This document shows, piece by piece, positions 36,801-50,639 of a stretch of 64,000 nt of DNA. Each line of letters starts with the position of its first letter. The first letter of the stretch is position 1. This DNA is from Scatophagus argus (taxonomy: Eukaryota; Chordata; Actinopteri; Scatophagidae), in contig NC_058515.1 in the NCBI RefSeq assembly GCF_020382885.2, positions 9,345,223 through 9,409,222 of the forward strand, read 5' to 3'. The notes below the pieces were generated by a model. It was not told the origin of the DNA. It made no database searches and saw only the letters and a list, made by a program, of their open reading frames with translations. Made by a program: the position numbers and the translations under genes.

Positions 36801-39800
36801 TTGCTTTCTATCCTACTTTTGGGTTTCGTTGCTGACTTTTCTCTAAATTAGTAAGGTTTTGACTCTGGATTAAAGTTCATTAAGGTGTTAACTTTACCTT
36901 CACTGCACTCACGTTGGCTTTTTCGGTCACATGACCTTTTTTGGCCAATAGCGCGCATCAGGTGTTTAATTGGCTGAGTGATTGGTTGCTTGTGATTCAA
37001 GGCATCCGTTTGGGATGAATATATAAACATAAAAAAAACACCCTCAACGTTAGTAACGTTAGTAGTTAGGATTTTTTAAATTGTTTCTATAAATTGGCTG
37101 TCTTTGGTGAAATTAGATGCACTGGTAACTCACTGACATTGTGTTTAAGCTAATCTAAATCCATTTAATTTTCATCTTAAACAGCTTCAAATCTATACAT
37201 CCTGTTTTGTCACATTACCTTAATGTTTTGGCTCCAGGCAAAATGTTGTGAGCTGCATCTGCACTATGCTGAACTGAGACCTGGCTTAACGTTGTTGGCT
37301 AATGACTAAAAATAACCACATCCTGAGCTAAGTACTGGTATGTTTCTCCATAATTAAGTCGTACAAACCTTAGAAGAGGCTGAAACAATGTTTTTACCTG
37401 GGTTGTATTTCCATCACCCCCCTGTAAGACACATATAGTTTAAATCACTGGCTGCTTTAATTTGATAACTTTACCTTCTCGTTTTCCTTCCACTACTGGA
37501 AGGAACCAGCCACATGCCAACTACTTTAGCATTTCCAGTGTTACCAGCAGAAGGTTGTGATGAAAATGCATGATGACATGGACAAAAGAGAGGAAGCTGG
37601 AGTGCAGCTGAGAGGGTGGGAGCTGCAGCCTAAGAAACCTGGCAATCCAGCAAACATAAGCCTTAAAATTTTCCATGATGCAACAATGATTCTTGAGATT
37701 ACTGCCAGAATAGTAATCAGACAGAGCAAAACCTTTGCTTGTCTCAAGAGGAGACTTGATTTGCTTCAGGACTGATGCTAGCCTGACCTGATGTCTTTTT
37801 CACATATAAAAAAGAAATCCCGCATGCTGTCATACTCAAGATTTTGTCTAGGCTGCATATATTTATTAAGTGAGCCTGTTTTACTCATTCAGCCAATTAT
37901 AGGGTCTTCTTCAAGTTGAGCTGATCTGAATTAGCATGATTATTCATCATGTGACAGGCAGGCTGGGTTCAAGGCTGAATAGAGGATTGTGAGCTTGGCC
38001 CTCTGGCTGTAATGAGTGGATCTGGTTGATGATGGCATGAGTGTGAGTAAAGTAGAAGCACTGCTGTATCCTTCAACTAAATTAGTGATATGAATTATGC
38101 AGATTATTGTGCAGCCAAGAAAGTAAGTGAATGAATATGAAGCCCTCTGGAAGAGATGACACCCTATTGGAGATGTGCAGAGAGAAGATTTTGATCAGAT
38201 ATCCCTGCATTAACAGATACAAGTTTCTATAATAAAATAGTTCAGTCAAAGAAAACTGAATCTGCAATTTATTGTGATGGAAAAACACCTGTGGATGAGT
38301 GCTTTGTATTAGCTGCTAACAAGTGGGTTGAGGAACGAGGCTAAAACTAGTATTATCCTTGTTGCATGAATTACTTGAACTAAGCCACAAAAAAATGGAG
38401 ATTCCTCCACTTAATGCTGCAAATAATCACTGCTGGTCTGATTGCATGCAGCAAATTAATTCTGAGTTATTACCGAGTCAGAATTAATAAGAATCATCAA
38501 TTTGCAAAGATGATCTTTGACTTGTCTCTTTAATTACACTTGGCAATAATGCTGCTGCAACAGAAATTGCTCTTGTGACACCTCAGCCATTTTTTATGGG
38601 ATATAATTAGGGTCACAAGGACACTGGAAGCAAAATAATGTGACACAGAAACAGGTTTGTAGCTGGTGGTGAACAAGGAACCACAAGAGTTTTATTTCCT
38701 TTCAAGTACACCTGTACCCATCAGTTTCAGATATTAAATATTGCCTATAATTTTTTCTATAATCTTCATCTATCATTTGAACAAAAGAATAAAAGTCATA
38801 CAATTTGCCATTTAGTGTCTGAGACCTTTAACTGTACCGGCTTGAATTTGATTTACAAACTTACAAATTAAATCGAAGGGCATCATCTAGATTCAGTGAC
38901 ATTACTGTGAAAACATTAATACTTTTAATAGCTTTATAATTGACAGTTTTTATTGCACGGCTTCTACTAATAGCTAATCACACTGCCAAAGAACAGCAAG
39001 TGGCTCACAGGAGGAAAAATACATGTGCATAAAGTACATACAAAGAAACGGATTGTTAATAATAAAGCAGCTATTCTGATTAAAGTACTGAACAGCTGAA
39101 AAAGTCACATATTCAAATCTGGCACAAACACAAAACGGTGTGTTTAAAGCACTTTGAAAGCCTATTCTATGCTACATCACATTGCTCCCCCTTTATGTAG
39201 ACAAAAGGTTGTTCCTGTACAGTGCAAAATATATACCAACATCATTTAAATATCCATAGAAATGTTTTCTCCAGTCAACTGGCAAAACAAAGCGCAGTTG
39301 TACAAATGCATTTCAGGTAAAAGTGGACTATCCCTAGTACATTCAGATACAAACTCACACTTTAAAAGATAAGTCAGGTAATATTCTGTGGTTTTTTATC
39401 ATCAACAAATCCCATGAAAAAGACCAAAAGCAAGCACGAATTGACTGTACTAACAAGTGTCGTCCGTGAAGCCATTGATCTCAGTCTTCAACATCCCTGC
39501 CTCCCTCACTTGGTTTAATTCACAGGAGAGTTGGAGCTGATCAAATGAAACAAGTGTCAGATTTAGGACGCTCGTCGTAGGGAGCGTGGCAAAAGTGCCA
39601 CTACACATGGCATTCAGATAAACTAATTTGCTTACTCCCACATGTCTTATCAGTTGTCCAAAAACTATTAAAAACAGACATGATTTTCCTTGCTCACCAT
39701 GAATCAAGGACCAAGGATGAAGTATACCCTTTATTGCTACCATAAATGCTCACCAATACACCAGATGTGTTTTAATAATGTTTGCTTGTGTTTCAGACAC

Positions 39801-40993
39801 AGTGCCCAGCTGTGTTGGGAAACTATTTAATTTTAACCTTTTTTTTAACAAAAATGTTAGACAATATCCATTTATTTTTAAAGATTTAGATATTTGGGGA
39901 GTCGCATCTCCACATTTACTGACGTTATTTCCACCAACGCAGTCAAAGAAAATCAAAAAATGTACATATTTTTTTATAAAAGAAAGTCTTGAGCAGAAAC
40001 CAATCGGCCTGAGGCTTACTAGGGAAGTCAGAAAGCTTTGAGAGAAGCAGTAACACCTTGTTGATTTTAGTCTTTTCATGGCAAATGTTGGCAATTTAAA
40101 AAGGCCAGAATATCACCCGAAGGATCATTTAATATCACGGTGTAAATGTTAATTGCCTTTGGCTCCTGTGACTATAGTAGCTCTGAGAGAATTAGACAAA
40201 GTGCATCAATATTCAGTGACTGACATGACACTGCACAGTAGTCTAACAAAGTCGATACAGAACATGGCAGTAATGTGCAGCAGTTGTCTCTCCACACCTA
40301 AGAGCACAGCCATTCACTGAGGGTATGTTTTCCAGGACAACAGGGATAACACAGTCTGTCCTTCACATCTTCACTCCGACGCCTATCGACCATCAGCTGC
40401 GGGCGCCATCTCTGCGCTTTGTGGCAGTAGAAATGTCACGACGCGTGGACTTGTCAGAATCATTATAAAGTGGTTGGTACAGCACAAAAGGCCACTTTAT
40501 ACATGTCTCTCAGAAGAGAAGAAGGGACACGTCTCCAGCAGTGTGGACCTTCAGTCTGGGATTAATCTGAACCCATGACTTATTCGATGAAATTGATTTG
40601 TCTGATCTGTGTGTGGTTTTGTGTGTTTTTGTGAGGTTTTTTTTGCCATCGCCGATGAATCACAGATCCCCTGTTCACCGTCTGAGGCCAGCGTCTTCCA
40701 CATCATCCCCGTCGCTGTCTATCTGTCTTCCCTTTGCCTGTTCATCCTCCCCCTCATTACTGTCTTTTCATTCTTCTCCACCCACTATCTTCCTCATGTT
40801 TGCTCTCTCTTTGCCCCCCCCCCACCTCCCCCACCCACAATCTGTCCCCCCATCTTCTCTCTTTTCCCTGCCTAACAATATCCTGTCCTCTCTCTGTCTC
40901 CCTCCTCATTCTTTTCCTACGCCCACCTTCTTCCAAGAGGCAACCTTTATTTTTGGCTTGTAGTGTGTATCTGTCATGTCCGTGCTTTTGCCA
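36801..40993. other. cpz-gpr78 spacer, no gene
   Basis: AT-rich intergenic DNA between the cpz 5' end and the gpr78 3' end. No exon was recognised. The right part (about 40000-40993) may be gpr78 3' UTR and includes a pyrimidine-rich tract at 40725-40930. The 87-145 codon frames here are unsupported. Confidence 0.45.
40946..40951 (-). promoter_or_regulatory. candidate gpr78 polyadenylation signal AATAAA
   Basis: Minus-strand AATAAA 43 nt past the gpr78 stop codon. Using it would give a very short 3' UTR. A pyrimidine-rich plus-strand tract (40725-40930, a GA-rich RNA) lies just beyond, and further hexamers occur downstream near 39870, so a longer 3' UTR is possible. Confidence 0.3.
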
Positions 40994-43321
40994 TTAGCTG
41001 ATCCTCTGGAGACAGTAGTCGTTCTCTGTGTCTAAAGAGCTGTTATGGCCGGACGAGGGGTACAGGTCACGACGGAGCAGCCTGTTGACGACAGTAACCA
41101 GGACTTTCTTGTACTGCTGACGTAGGAGGGAGTAGGCAAAGGGGTCAGACGCAGCCTTGCTGTATGTCAGGCACTTACTGATGATTCCCCAGTGGCGGTT
41201 GATGTCCACGAAGGGTAGAAGCTCAGCCAACCTGAAGGGGCGGCAGTAGAAGCACAGCTAAACAAAGTACATCTAAAAACAGAGCTCTTTAAATTGTTAG
41301 ATGATTGGGTAATCCTGAACCCATAGAACCTTTAACACATTAGGGACAGTGTTAAAAATTAATAGGAGAAGAAGAAGAAGTCTTAAAATGTCTCACCCCG
41401 GATTTAAATTTCATTTCAGTAGGCACAAAGTTGTTGTTCTTCATTCAGTCATTGATGTTGGTAGTAAATAATAAATAAATAACTGTTCAGTTAGTAGTTC
41501 ATGGCTAGAGTTATTGGTAAACAGGATTGACTATTCTGTGTTCACCATCAGTGTGCAATTGTGTGTGGAAATGATTGCTCTGCTAACTAAGAATAAATTT
41601 TAAATGTTTTTAGTGCATCTTGACTTTTGCCTTTCAGCTATAATGATATAAAATGAATGATAGGAGATAAAAACAAAGAAATAAAGTGAAATAAAACACA
41701 ATTTTTGTGTTTACATTTACATAAAAAAACATAACTTAAAGGTGCAATTGTTTGTCTTTTTAGACTCTGGCTAAACAGTTCACCATTGTGACATGAAACA
41801 GAGACTCAGGCTGCTTCCAGGTTCCTCCAATTCCTCACACATTTTCCTTGTTATTGCGCCTCCCTCTTCCCTCCCATATGTGCATGCACCACAAATGTCA
41901 AGCTGATGGATCATCAGTGGCACATCTGGCTGACATCAGGTTTATGGGCCCCTGAAACTTTATCTCTTTTGTCTCTGGAAGCCACTATTTGTTTACTGTA
42001 CTGTGCTATATTGTCCCTGCAGTGTGTTGTGTGTGTGTTTCAGTGGAAGCAGGGCAACAAGCCACTGTCTGCAGGGTGTTATAGGTGCTATGCTTGAGAG
42101 AAATGATAATATTTTAAATTATCAGGTGGAAATGATCAGGGCACCATTAGATAAGGACAAACTATAACGTGACAGGTGCTGAATTGCCTCTAATGGTGCG
42201 ACAGATAGGCATCTTAACAGTCTGTAGGACAACAGCTCTGAGTTTTGCTGCAGAAATTGGAGGTTATTTACTCATTATATTCAAGCTATGTTTTATAGAC
42301 CTCTCACAAGATAACTGCTCAGTCTGTATGGTTACTAGTGAGCTCATTTATTTTTTAAGTTTCTGTGCAGGAGTTTTGCCGCTAAAATGATTTATTGGTT
42401 ATTATTAACTGGACTTACCTTGTAATTACATATGGAGCAAAGCAGATGATGAATGAGCCGATGAAGATGCTGATCTTCTTTGTGGCTCTCTGCTTTCTCC
42501 TCTTTTGCTCAGCTAAACATCTTTGTTTCACGCTGAAAACAGCAAAACACTTTTTAGTCTCTTTTCTTTCCCTCAACAGTGACAAGACTGTGAATCATAA
42601 ACTGATGAGTAAACATGCTTATTATTATTATTAGGCATTAGGTGAACTACCTTGGGTGAATGTCGACCAGGAGGAAAAGAGTCTGCATGGTGATAATGTC
42701 AATCCTCTTGCAGTGAAACCTGGCCACTTTGAGCACCTTCAGGTAGGTGAAGCACAGGATGAGCAGGGAGAGCATGAAACTGGTGGCGTGGAAAACGACA
42801 GTGAAGATTGCAAACTTAATCCTGTCGCTGCCGCCCTCGCTCGGCTGCAAGGTGCAGGACGCGTAAACGTCGCTGTAGTCGAGCCAGGAGAAGAGCAGCG
42901 CCGTGAGGGAGAAGGTGAACGAGTGGAGCCAGGAGTAACACACCATGATCAGCGCGTCCTTATAGCGCATTTTAGTTGAGTAACTGAGCGGGAAGACCAC
43001 CGCTATCCACCGGTCTATGCTGAGAGCTGCCATGCTCAGCATTGTGTTCGCGGTCAGAAAGGTCTCCAGAAAGCTCACGGCGTGGCAAATGCAATCCCCA
43101 AAAGGCTGCTGCTTCCTGATAATCCCCACCAAAGTGGCCGGCATGTTCAAAACGGTGATGAGTATGTTGCAGAAGGACAAGTTCATGGTAAAAACACCGG
43201 GCACCTGTCGGCGTATCTCGGTGCTGTTGACGAAACATAGCAGCACCAACAAGTTTGACAACAGCGAGACGACCGCGACCACGACGATGAACAAAGCGAA
43301 GATAATTTCAGCAAAGTCCAT
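40994..43321 (-). CDS. gpr78: orphan G-protein-coupled receptor 78 (GPR26/GPR78 family), complete, 3 exons, 340 aa
   Basis: Class A orphan receptor of the plasma membrane; mammalian GPR26/GPR78 are constitutively active and raise cAMP. Exons 43321-42651, 42532-42419 and 41231-40994 join in matching phase 2 to give 1023 nt including stop. Exon 1 holds TM1-TM5, exon 2 the third intracellular loop and TM6, exon 3 TM7 and the tail. Family signatures: LLSN in TM1, SIDRWIAVVFPLSY at residues 101-114 (DRW in place of DRY), LKVLKVARFHCKRID after TM5, CFAPYVITR in TM6 (no CWxP) and SKAASDPFAYSLL in TM7 (DPxxY). Probable disulfide C77 or C79 with C156. GPR26 and GPR78 are close paralogs. The name gpr78 rests on linkage to cpz and trmt44; a lineage-specific gpr26-like copy is less likely. 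Confidence 0.92.
41232..42418 (-). other. gpr78 intron 2
   Basis: 1187-bp intron with donor GTAAGT at 42418 and acceptor CCCCTTCAG ending at 41232. AT-rich, with no coding content. Intron 1 (42533-42650) is only 118 bp. A two-intron structure splitting IL3/TM6 from TM7 is as expected for this receptor family. Confidence 0.8.
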
Positions 43322-43621
43322 GTCTCAATCCAGAAAGTGCCCTCTCGGGTTCCCTGCGCCTTTTGTCGATGAGAAGCACTTAAAATCAACCATGTTCACC
43401 CGTCGCTCATCTTCTCCAGCAGCTCCCCAAAATTCCTATCAGTTAAATCCCCGTGCGTCCGCGCGCCGCCGTCCTCTCCCAACTTCCACGAGCGCTGTCC
43501 AGCGTGCTGAACCGAGCAGCCGCCGCCGCCGCCGCCGCCATCTCTCTCCTCAAACCCACCGATTATTCCCCATTAACATCCGACAAGGGCAGGAGAAAGA
43601 AAGCTTTGCAAAGTGAAACGG
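43322..43621 (-). promoter_or_regulatory. GC-rich 5' flank / probable promoter of gpr78
   Basis: Unlike the AT-rich surroundings, 43400-43560 is GC- and CpG-rich, including GCGTCCGCGCGCCGCCG and a (GCC)7 run at 43519-43539. This is the expected look of a CpG-island promoter or 5' UTR for the gene starting at 43321. No TATA box is obvious. The antisense reading frames here follow from base composition. Confidence 0.5.
43519..43539. repeat. (GCC)7 trinucleotide run in gpr78 5' flank
   Basis: Seven GCC units within the GC-rich upstream flank. If transcribed, the gpr78 5' UTR would carry (GGC)7, a length-variable and structured element. Confidence 0.85.
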
Positions 43622-44940
43622 GGCGTATCTGGCATGTCTCTCAGCAGCTACAAGACCATTCAAAAGGTGCGCAGGCGGCCCACTCGTCAGATACAGGTCT
43701 GCCAGGGGGTGGGGGGCAGGAGAGAAAGATGCCTTGAATGGTCATTTTTACATATCACATGAACAATCACACCCAGAGACACGGGAACAACTTGTCATAG
43801 TCACAAGAAAGCGTAAAACTCGCACCCAGTTCCCTGCATATTGCATTATTTCTATGTGGAGATTTTCCCTGCTCCTGATGGGGTTTCTTCTTCTTCTTCT
43901 TCTTCTTTGCGCAAAACTTGAACGCAAACACAAATCAATCATCCCGCATAAGTTATTCACACGCGAGTTCCTTGTGTCGCCCGCATTGATCACGCCTTTC
44001 TCGAAATCGATGTGGGCTCTGGAGGCAAAAAGGGCGCACAGAAATCCAAGGATGTGCTCCTGGATAATTGGAGACGCTTCTGCCGTGACCAAATGGCACC
44101 AGGTGCACAAGCGCGCGGGAGAGGCACGGGGGCAAATAGATCTTTTTCCTGGAATGAATTATTTATAGCCCCGTGGCTACTTGCACTATCATAATTTGTG
44201 TCTGGTATGCAAAAATATACAGCAGGACAGCCATTTAGGAGAGAAGGCTGCTGTTGGTAGACTCTGCCCTAAAATCACAGTGTGTTTGTTTGTGTTAATA
44301 GCTGTCAAATCTAACTGTGTGGTTACCCCTGAGCTTGGAGCCAACGTCCAGCTAACCATTAGTGAAGGAGTAACTCCTAATCAAATTTTATACACCTCAA
44401 GATTAGGCAGTGATTTGTTAAGAAACGAGTGAGGAATGAATCAGGAATAATAAATACTTTCTTAATAATTCCTGGAGGATGATGATGAGTTACTAGAGGA
44501 CAGACTGGGAGATCCTACATTAATGAATCAGTATAGGGATTAAGTAATGGATATTTTTGAATCGATCAGGGGTCTGATTCACTTGGAACCAGTCAGTGAA
44601 TGCCACATAACTAATCCTAAAAGGCTCATCACCCTTTGTGACAAATAACTACTCACTTAATACTAGAAAATCATCAGCATTTACTGGTCATTCATCGGTG
44701 CATCATGACAAGATCAATCCAGAGTGTTTGTATAATTTGTGATATGTCACAACTGTATTAACAGAAAATTAACAGGAAGAAAACGGGAAGAAACTTTAGA
44801 AATATTTTTTTTTTATCTATAATAACAAAAAAAGACATGCAAAAGAAAAAACATTTATGGGGGAAAAACATACTTAAACAGTGCTTCTAAAACCAGCGAA
44901 TTGAAACTTTCATCAGTGAGTATCACAACCTAACTTATCC

Positions 44941-45110
44941 TAAAGGGATAGTTCGCCTTTTTGAACAGGTGCTGGATGAGGTCTGGGGTCACTGTGTTGC
45001 CTGCAGAAGCAGACTCTGTTTTCACTGTTCTCTGTCACAGGGTAAGAACACGCTCACCTTCGTTCCCAGAAATCAGCGCCTTCTGCATCTTCTTGATGCG
45101 TAGCTATAAA
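44941..45110. repeat. probable interspersed repeat fragment
   Basis: Begins AAAGGGATAGTTCGCCTTTT and continues GGATGAGGTCTGGGGTCACT, GTGTTGCCTGCAGAAGCAGA. This resembles the common fish repeat that starts AAGGGATAGTTCGG. Truncated on the right. Confidence 0.55.
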
Positions 45111-46319
45111 CCTCCTTGAAGCCTAAAGGAAAAAAGACTGCACTATAAACAGCATTTTAGCCATTATAAACAATCTTGCTGTATATTATAATTTATGTCA
45201 TAAAACTCATTACAATGGCACCCAATCAGACTGAAGCAACACGCTGTAACCAGCAGCAGAAGTGCACTTCAGAAATGTTTGTGCTCGTTACTGAGTCATG
45301 GCCAGTTCTGGAGAAGCCTGTGTAGACAATGACTCACTGGGGTCAGACGCAGCCTGCAGGGGTTTTTGTATATCTTTTTCTCTTTCATTCGCTTCATACT
45401 CCCACTTGTTATGAGGCTCTTGTCTAAATGCTCATCCCTTCCAATTAAGCGCCCTGTTTTATTTATTTAGAAGTGTTACAGTATCACAGATATTCGCTTT
45501 CCTCGGACCTTCCTTAATCGTGGTAATGATGGTTAAGCATAAAGCGAGTTATTATTAAATGTAGTTGAGGGAAACCCTGAGGCGGACTATCCGTGAAGTG
45601 CCTGCCTCTTAAAAGCCCCATAATCACAGCAGCTGATGAAAGTCTTTCTCGCACGCTGTATTCCAGCAGAGATGAAGCGTGTGTGTACTTGTTCATGTGT
45701 GCAGGAGTCAGAAAGTCAGAGAGACAAAGCAGCAGTGGGTGATGTCAGTCGCTTACAAATAAGTGATCAAATGCCCTGGAGAAAGCTACAGCTGGGCTCC
45801 TGGGGGAAAAGTGCAAAGCTATTTATAGGCCTGATGGGGTGTCACCTCCAATATAACTCCCAGTGCTGGTGCATTACCTAACTGAGGTATCAGAGTGAAG
45901 CACTGAACACAGCTTTAGAACCACAAATGAGATTGCTTTTAGAGGATGCTTTTATGTGTGTTGAGTAATCAGCCTTGTGCAGTTTTAGGCATTCTCAAAA
46001 AAAAAAAAAAAGGTCTCAAGGACTCGCAGCAGCAACACTGCAGAGATATCTGCTGATTATCAACACACAGACCAGCCAAATCTGTGTTTTTGTTTCTACA
46101 TCCAACAATAAGCAAAAGCTTGTTTATATGGTAACAAAAAACAGAAATAATTTAGTGCTGACCCAAACACAGAGTACAGCCGAGGCTGATGGGAATGCAA
46201 CTTAATCCTGAATTTGGTCAGTATTGTTTTGTTTGTCTTTTTGTCCCCTGTGAGGGTCCTGTCTCCTCAATGTGAGACGTTGTCTCAGTCCACTGACAAA
46301 TATTTTGAGCTTCAGCTGA

Positions 46320-46445
46320 AACATCCTCTGTTTTCTGGTTCTTAAATGTGACGGTTTGCCGCGTTGCCTTGTATCGCTGTAAACAGAATATCTTTGGGTT
46401 TTGGTTGGCCAGAACAAGAAATTTGATGCACAAATAGAGAAAAAC
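46320..46445. repeat. probable interspersed repeat fragment
   Basis: TTTTCTGGTTCTTAAATGTG followed by CAGAATATCTTTGGGTTTTG and GGCCAGAACAAGAAATTTGA matches the layout of a dispersed acanthomorph repeat. The minus-strand frames across it (46202-46537) are explained by this. Confidence 0.6.
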
Positions 46446-49400
46446 AAATAGTGTTTTTGCAGGGAGAGCCAGACTGGAAAAGAACACAGCGAGAGCCGAA
46501 CGGATCTTTGTGGGCACCTCACGACCTCAACCTTCAAACAGACTGAAAGCTTTCAATTTTCTTTTCCAACCAATGATCTTACATAACAGCGGCTGACCTT
46601 CATACAAACCAACACCCCAGTCGCCCTCAGGCACCCAGGAGAAGAGGATGTTCATTTCAAGTGTGATCTCGGCACAGTGACGAAATCCCTCATGGCCCTC
46701 CAGGTACTGGGAATGTCACTCGGAGCTTGTACCTGTGTGGAGCCTTTTTAAATTCAGTGACTGTACAGTGTCCTGAGAGCACCGGGTACCGCCCGAGGCC
46801 AGGAAGTGGGAGGAGGATGAAGAGGAGGAGGATCTCAGGTCATGCATTAGGTAACTTGGCGGTTGGTGTGTCTTGTCTCTGAGTCACAGCACAAGATACA
46901 GTAGGGGGTAACGTGATGCGTTTGGACAGCTTTGTGGAATAAATGCTCTCAGGCAGTGCCCAGATCCTTACTGCTCTTTATCATGTGCTACTCAACCTCT
47001 ACATCATTCATAGATTACACAGGTTGTTTTGCATGTTTTAGTTCATTTAGTACCAATTGTGTCTACTTTATGTTGCTGTCAACTATTTTTCAAAATATGG
47101 CAATTGGTGGGAAAAAGGCACAATTACAAATTGGTCCGCTACTGCAGCACCACGGAGAGCAGCTACGACGTACGCCCTCAGTAGGAACACATGGGCTTGG
47201 GGCCATGTGCAACAGGAATTCCCACAAAATGCTGACACATTGTTCATTTTGGTCTTTTTGTGGAATGTACAGAGAATAAGAAATACTTAAAATAACTCCA
47301 GCTTTATACTTTAAGTATAAGGTGTTACACTTTCTCCACAAGTACATGAACGCACCACTAACAAGTGACTTTCCCCAGAGCAGTTCCTGCTTTCAACTGC
47401 ATTATATTATTTGTATAACTTTTTTAAAATAATCAAGCTAATTAAATGTTTTGGATTATTTATTTCAAGCATGTTTAAGTTCTCTGCAAGTTGATTTTCA
47501 CATCATATTGAAATGAATCTAAGCACTAGCTGCCTAGATGTTAAAACCTATTGGCAATCCTGTGGAAACATGAACCACCCATGTGGTCCTTATCCAGCAC
47601 ACACTTCATCAGCTCGTCTTTCTGCTCACTTGCCTCCAGGTGTGCATATAAATAGTTCAGTCAGTCTGCAGGTTTGTGAACATGACATATTTTTGTAGTC
47701 ACACTAAATGTTGTTTCTTTTCTCCAGAAGAAAGAAAATCATACAATGTCTGAACAGTGGCTTGCATATTTTAAGCCCAATTTTGCACAAACTTCAGCAG
47801 CACCTTCAAATATTGTGCATTTAGGTTGCAAACTAAAGCATAGAGCAAACTATGTCTGTATCCTCACATAAATCAGATTTATAGTCTGAGGTTCTAGTTT
47901 ACAAGATGTGATCAGGTATCTGCGGTCAGCAAATTTAGAGGCGAACAATCCACATCAACTTTAATATCAGCCTCAGCTCATTGTTTCATAATTTAATGTA
48001 CAGGCAATCTACATTTCTTTTTTCCAATTGGATGTAAATTTAATTCAAATAAAGTTTCTTCACTTGTGTTTTTGTGTATATGGTAAGTTGGTGGTTCCTT
48101 CACATACATCTATGGGTCAGCTGAAAATTAAAAGCAGGCAGCTACCAAAAAAACAAAACAAAAACAAAAACAAAACAAGAAAAACAGCATCTACTTTTGT
48201 GGACTCAATTATTCGTTCATTTTGACCACGTGTCAGCTTATACACAATCAGGATGGAGGGTTAGAAACAACGAGGTTAGAAACCAGGTCAGAAGTCATTA
48301 ACCTTTAAAGCGTGCTGCACTCCGACTCATACTCCAATGATCCATCACGTACAGATCAATATTTGATCTCAAGGTTAGTGATACTTTGAAAAAGACAGTC
48401 TCCAGCAGTAACCAATCCACCTTATGAATAAGCCCCACCTGAAATAACACACCGCAGGCTCCAAATCACAATCTAGGACATCTTCCTAAAACAGACGTTT
48501 CCTGCATACTGGCTGAGCTGTGATTAGTTCAACGCTTCGCTTTTATTGCGGCTGTATTTTACCCTTGCCAGAGCAGCCTGCTGGGAAGTAACCAGTAAGG
48601 ATAAAAAGACGTGGGCCTGTTGTGAATGACAGCTCAGGATTTTGTTTACAGGGTTAGTGGTGGTGTGACAGATGGGCCTCCTCCACACTTCTGAGTGTGT
48701 GTGACAACATACCTGAACCACACAGAAACAGAACTGAGCTGAAACATCTGTCAGGCATTTACAAGCTGTATGTGTGTTACAAATAGAAAAATAGCCTTAA
48801 AACCTACTGACCTCATTATATTAAAGGAGATGAATCATCATGTTGCCTCAAATTCTTCTTCTTCTTCTTCTTTTTATTATTATTATTATTATCATTTGCA
48901 TATATTAGCATATTTAATGATATCACATTTTGATTTTTGATTCATTTCTAATGCCACCAAAATGGTTTATGAGTTAAATCTTGTATAGTTATTTGTCAGT
49001 GGGTGATATGACTTTTCTTATTGTCACATGTTATTAAACTTTAAAAAATCCTTGTGAACATATTTCTATTTATATCTCAACAACTGAATAGTGTACAGTC
49101 CTCATTGTTGTGTGATGGAATTTTCCTTCAGACTTCAGGTCTATAATCCCTTCATTCAGCCTAACCTGTTAAACAAAGAGCACCTGTCTTCACAATTTTC
49201 ATTCCTTTGCTTGTTATCTGAATGCTCAGGGTCAGGATGTTGATAGGAAATGGGGAGTATACAGCAGCTGCTGTCCGTCCACAGAGCAGCAGAGAAAAGA
49301 CCACACGAGGAACATGAGACATGCAAGTAATGTCTAGGCAAAATATCTAATCACGCTAGACCACATGCTAATAACTGAAGAAATCTGCAAACTTATATAT

Positions 49401-50639
49401 GCCCTTTTGGAGGAAAACAAGCAGAATCGAATGACATTGCACCTGTTGCCTTCCTTGTGTTGCTCTGAATCCACTGGTTAACCAAGCATTGTTCAATAAA
49501 TAGCATCTGCAGCAGGACATCATCCTGTAACAACCGAAGCCTTACCCGCACCAGCTTTCCTAGAAAATTCCTCATCAAAGGCTACAAAAGCTCCTTAAGA
49601 TGACATGTAGTTACTATGAGTTACTGCAATCCATCGCAGCCCATAGTGGCCCGTTCTCTCACTTTGCTGTGTATAGTGTAAACCTCCCTGTAATTATACA
49701 ATGCCCATTAGCACACACTAATCAGCTGTACATTAACACATTATGATCACACATCCATTTTATGAGTCCATTTTATGTAAAGCATGAATGTCTGTGCAGC
49801 TGTGGTCATAACTCGACATCTGCAAACAGTGTAAATTCTATTCAAACATTGAAATGCTCAGTAAATGTATTTAAGCCCATCATGAGGGCATACACAGCCA
49901 ACTGCGTCAGTGTTTTGAAGACTCTTTTGAAGAACTCCAGTTACATAACTCAGGTCAGTGGGTTTTCACATGATTTTAACACCACTGATACACAGAGCAA
50001 TCAAATGTGTTGTTTCTGTGTTGTTCTTCACACAGTCAGGGTGTAATGTGACTGATTGATTGACTCACTGTTTGTGAGTCAGTCTCTCAGTCTCTGTTAG
50101 GGTTCCAGCTCACAAAGTCCAGAAAAAACGCTAACAAATATATAGCATCTACCGTGAGAAAAAAAATTGCTACCAGAGCCTTTTTAGCACTTGTGTTTCA
50201 TTGTGTGTTCCCAGACGTCTGACATGATATGCTATTGAAAATTGAAGCTCAGCACTGCTGGTCGGCAAACAAAAGGAGCACAAAATAGCTTTCATGAGTA
50301 CTGTGCAGCTGCCACAGGTAAAGCAGGAAGACTCGCGATGAGTCATGTTCCCATAGCAACACCCCAGTCTGGGAAATTATCGTACCATCTCTGGCAGCAC
50401 ATGCTCTCAAAGTGGATGTAAATATCATTTACATGGAGCTTGTTATTGCTATCCAAGGAGATTATGAAGCCTCCAGTATGTGCTGCTTTTTTTTTTTAAA
50501 TGACACATCACAAGATGCACATGGAAATAACGTTATTTTTATTCTACATATTTTTAACTATTGGAAAAATTTAAAACATTAAAGGGCTTAAATGCCCATG
50601 ATGACATGTGTGCATTATCAAAAGCTTGCAGTGAAACCT

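Noticed and set aside
43017-43616. 199-codon plus-strand open frame
   Set aside because: Antisense to gpr78 exon 1 and its GC-rich leader. The product is low-complexity (Ser/Arg/Ala-rich) and is a shadow of the real gene.
46202-46537. Overlapping 99- and 111-codon minus-strand frames
   Set aside because: They overlie a probable dispersed fish repeat and have no recognisable domain.
48853-48892. Array of direct repeats as a CRISPR-like structure
   Set aside because: These are adjoining TTC and TTA microsatellites with no spacers, in a vertebrate genome.
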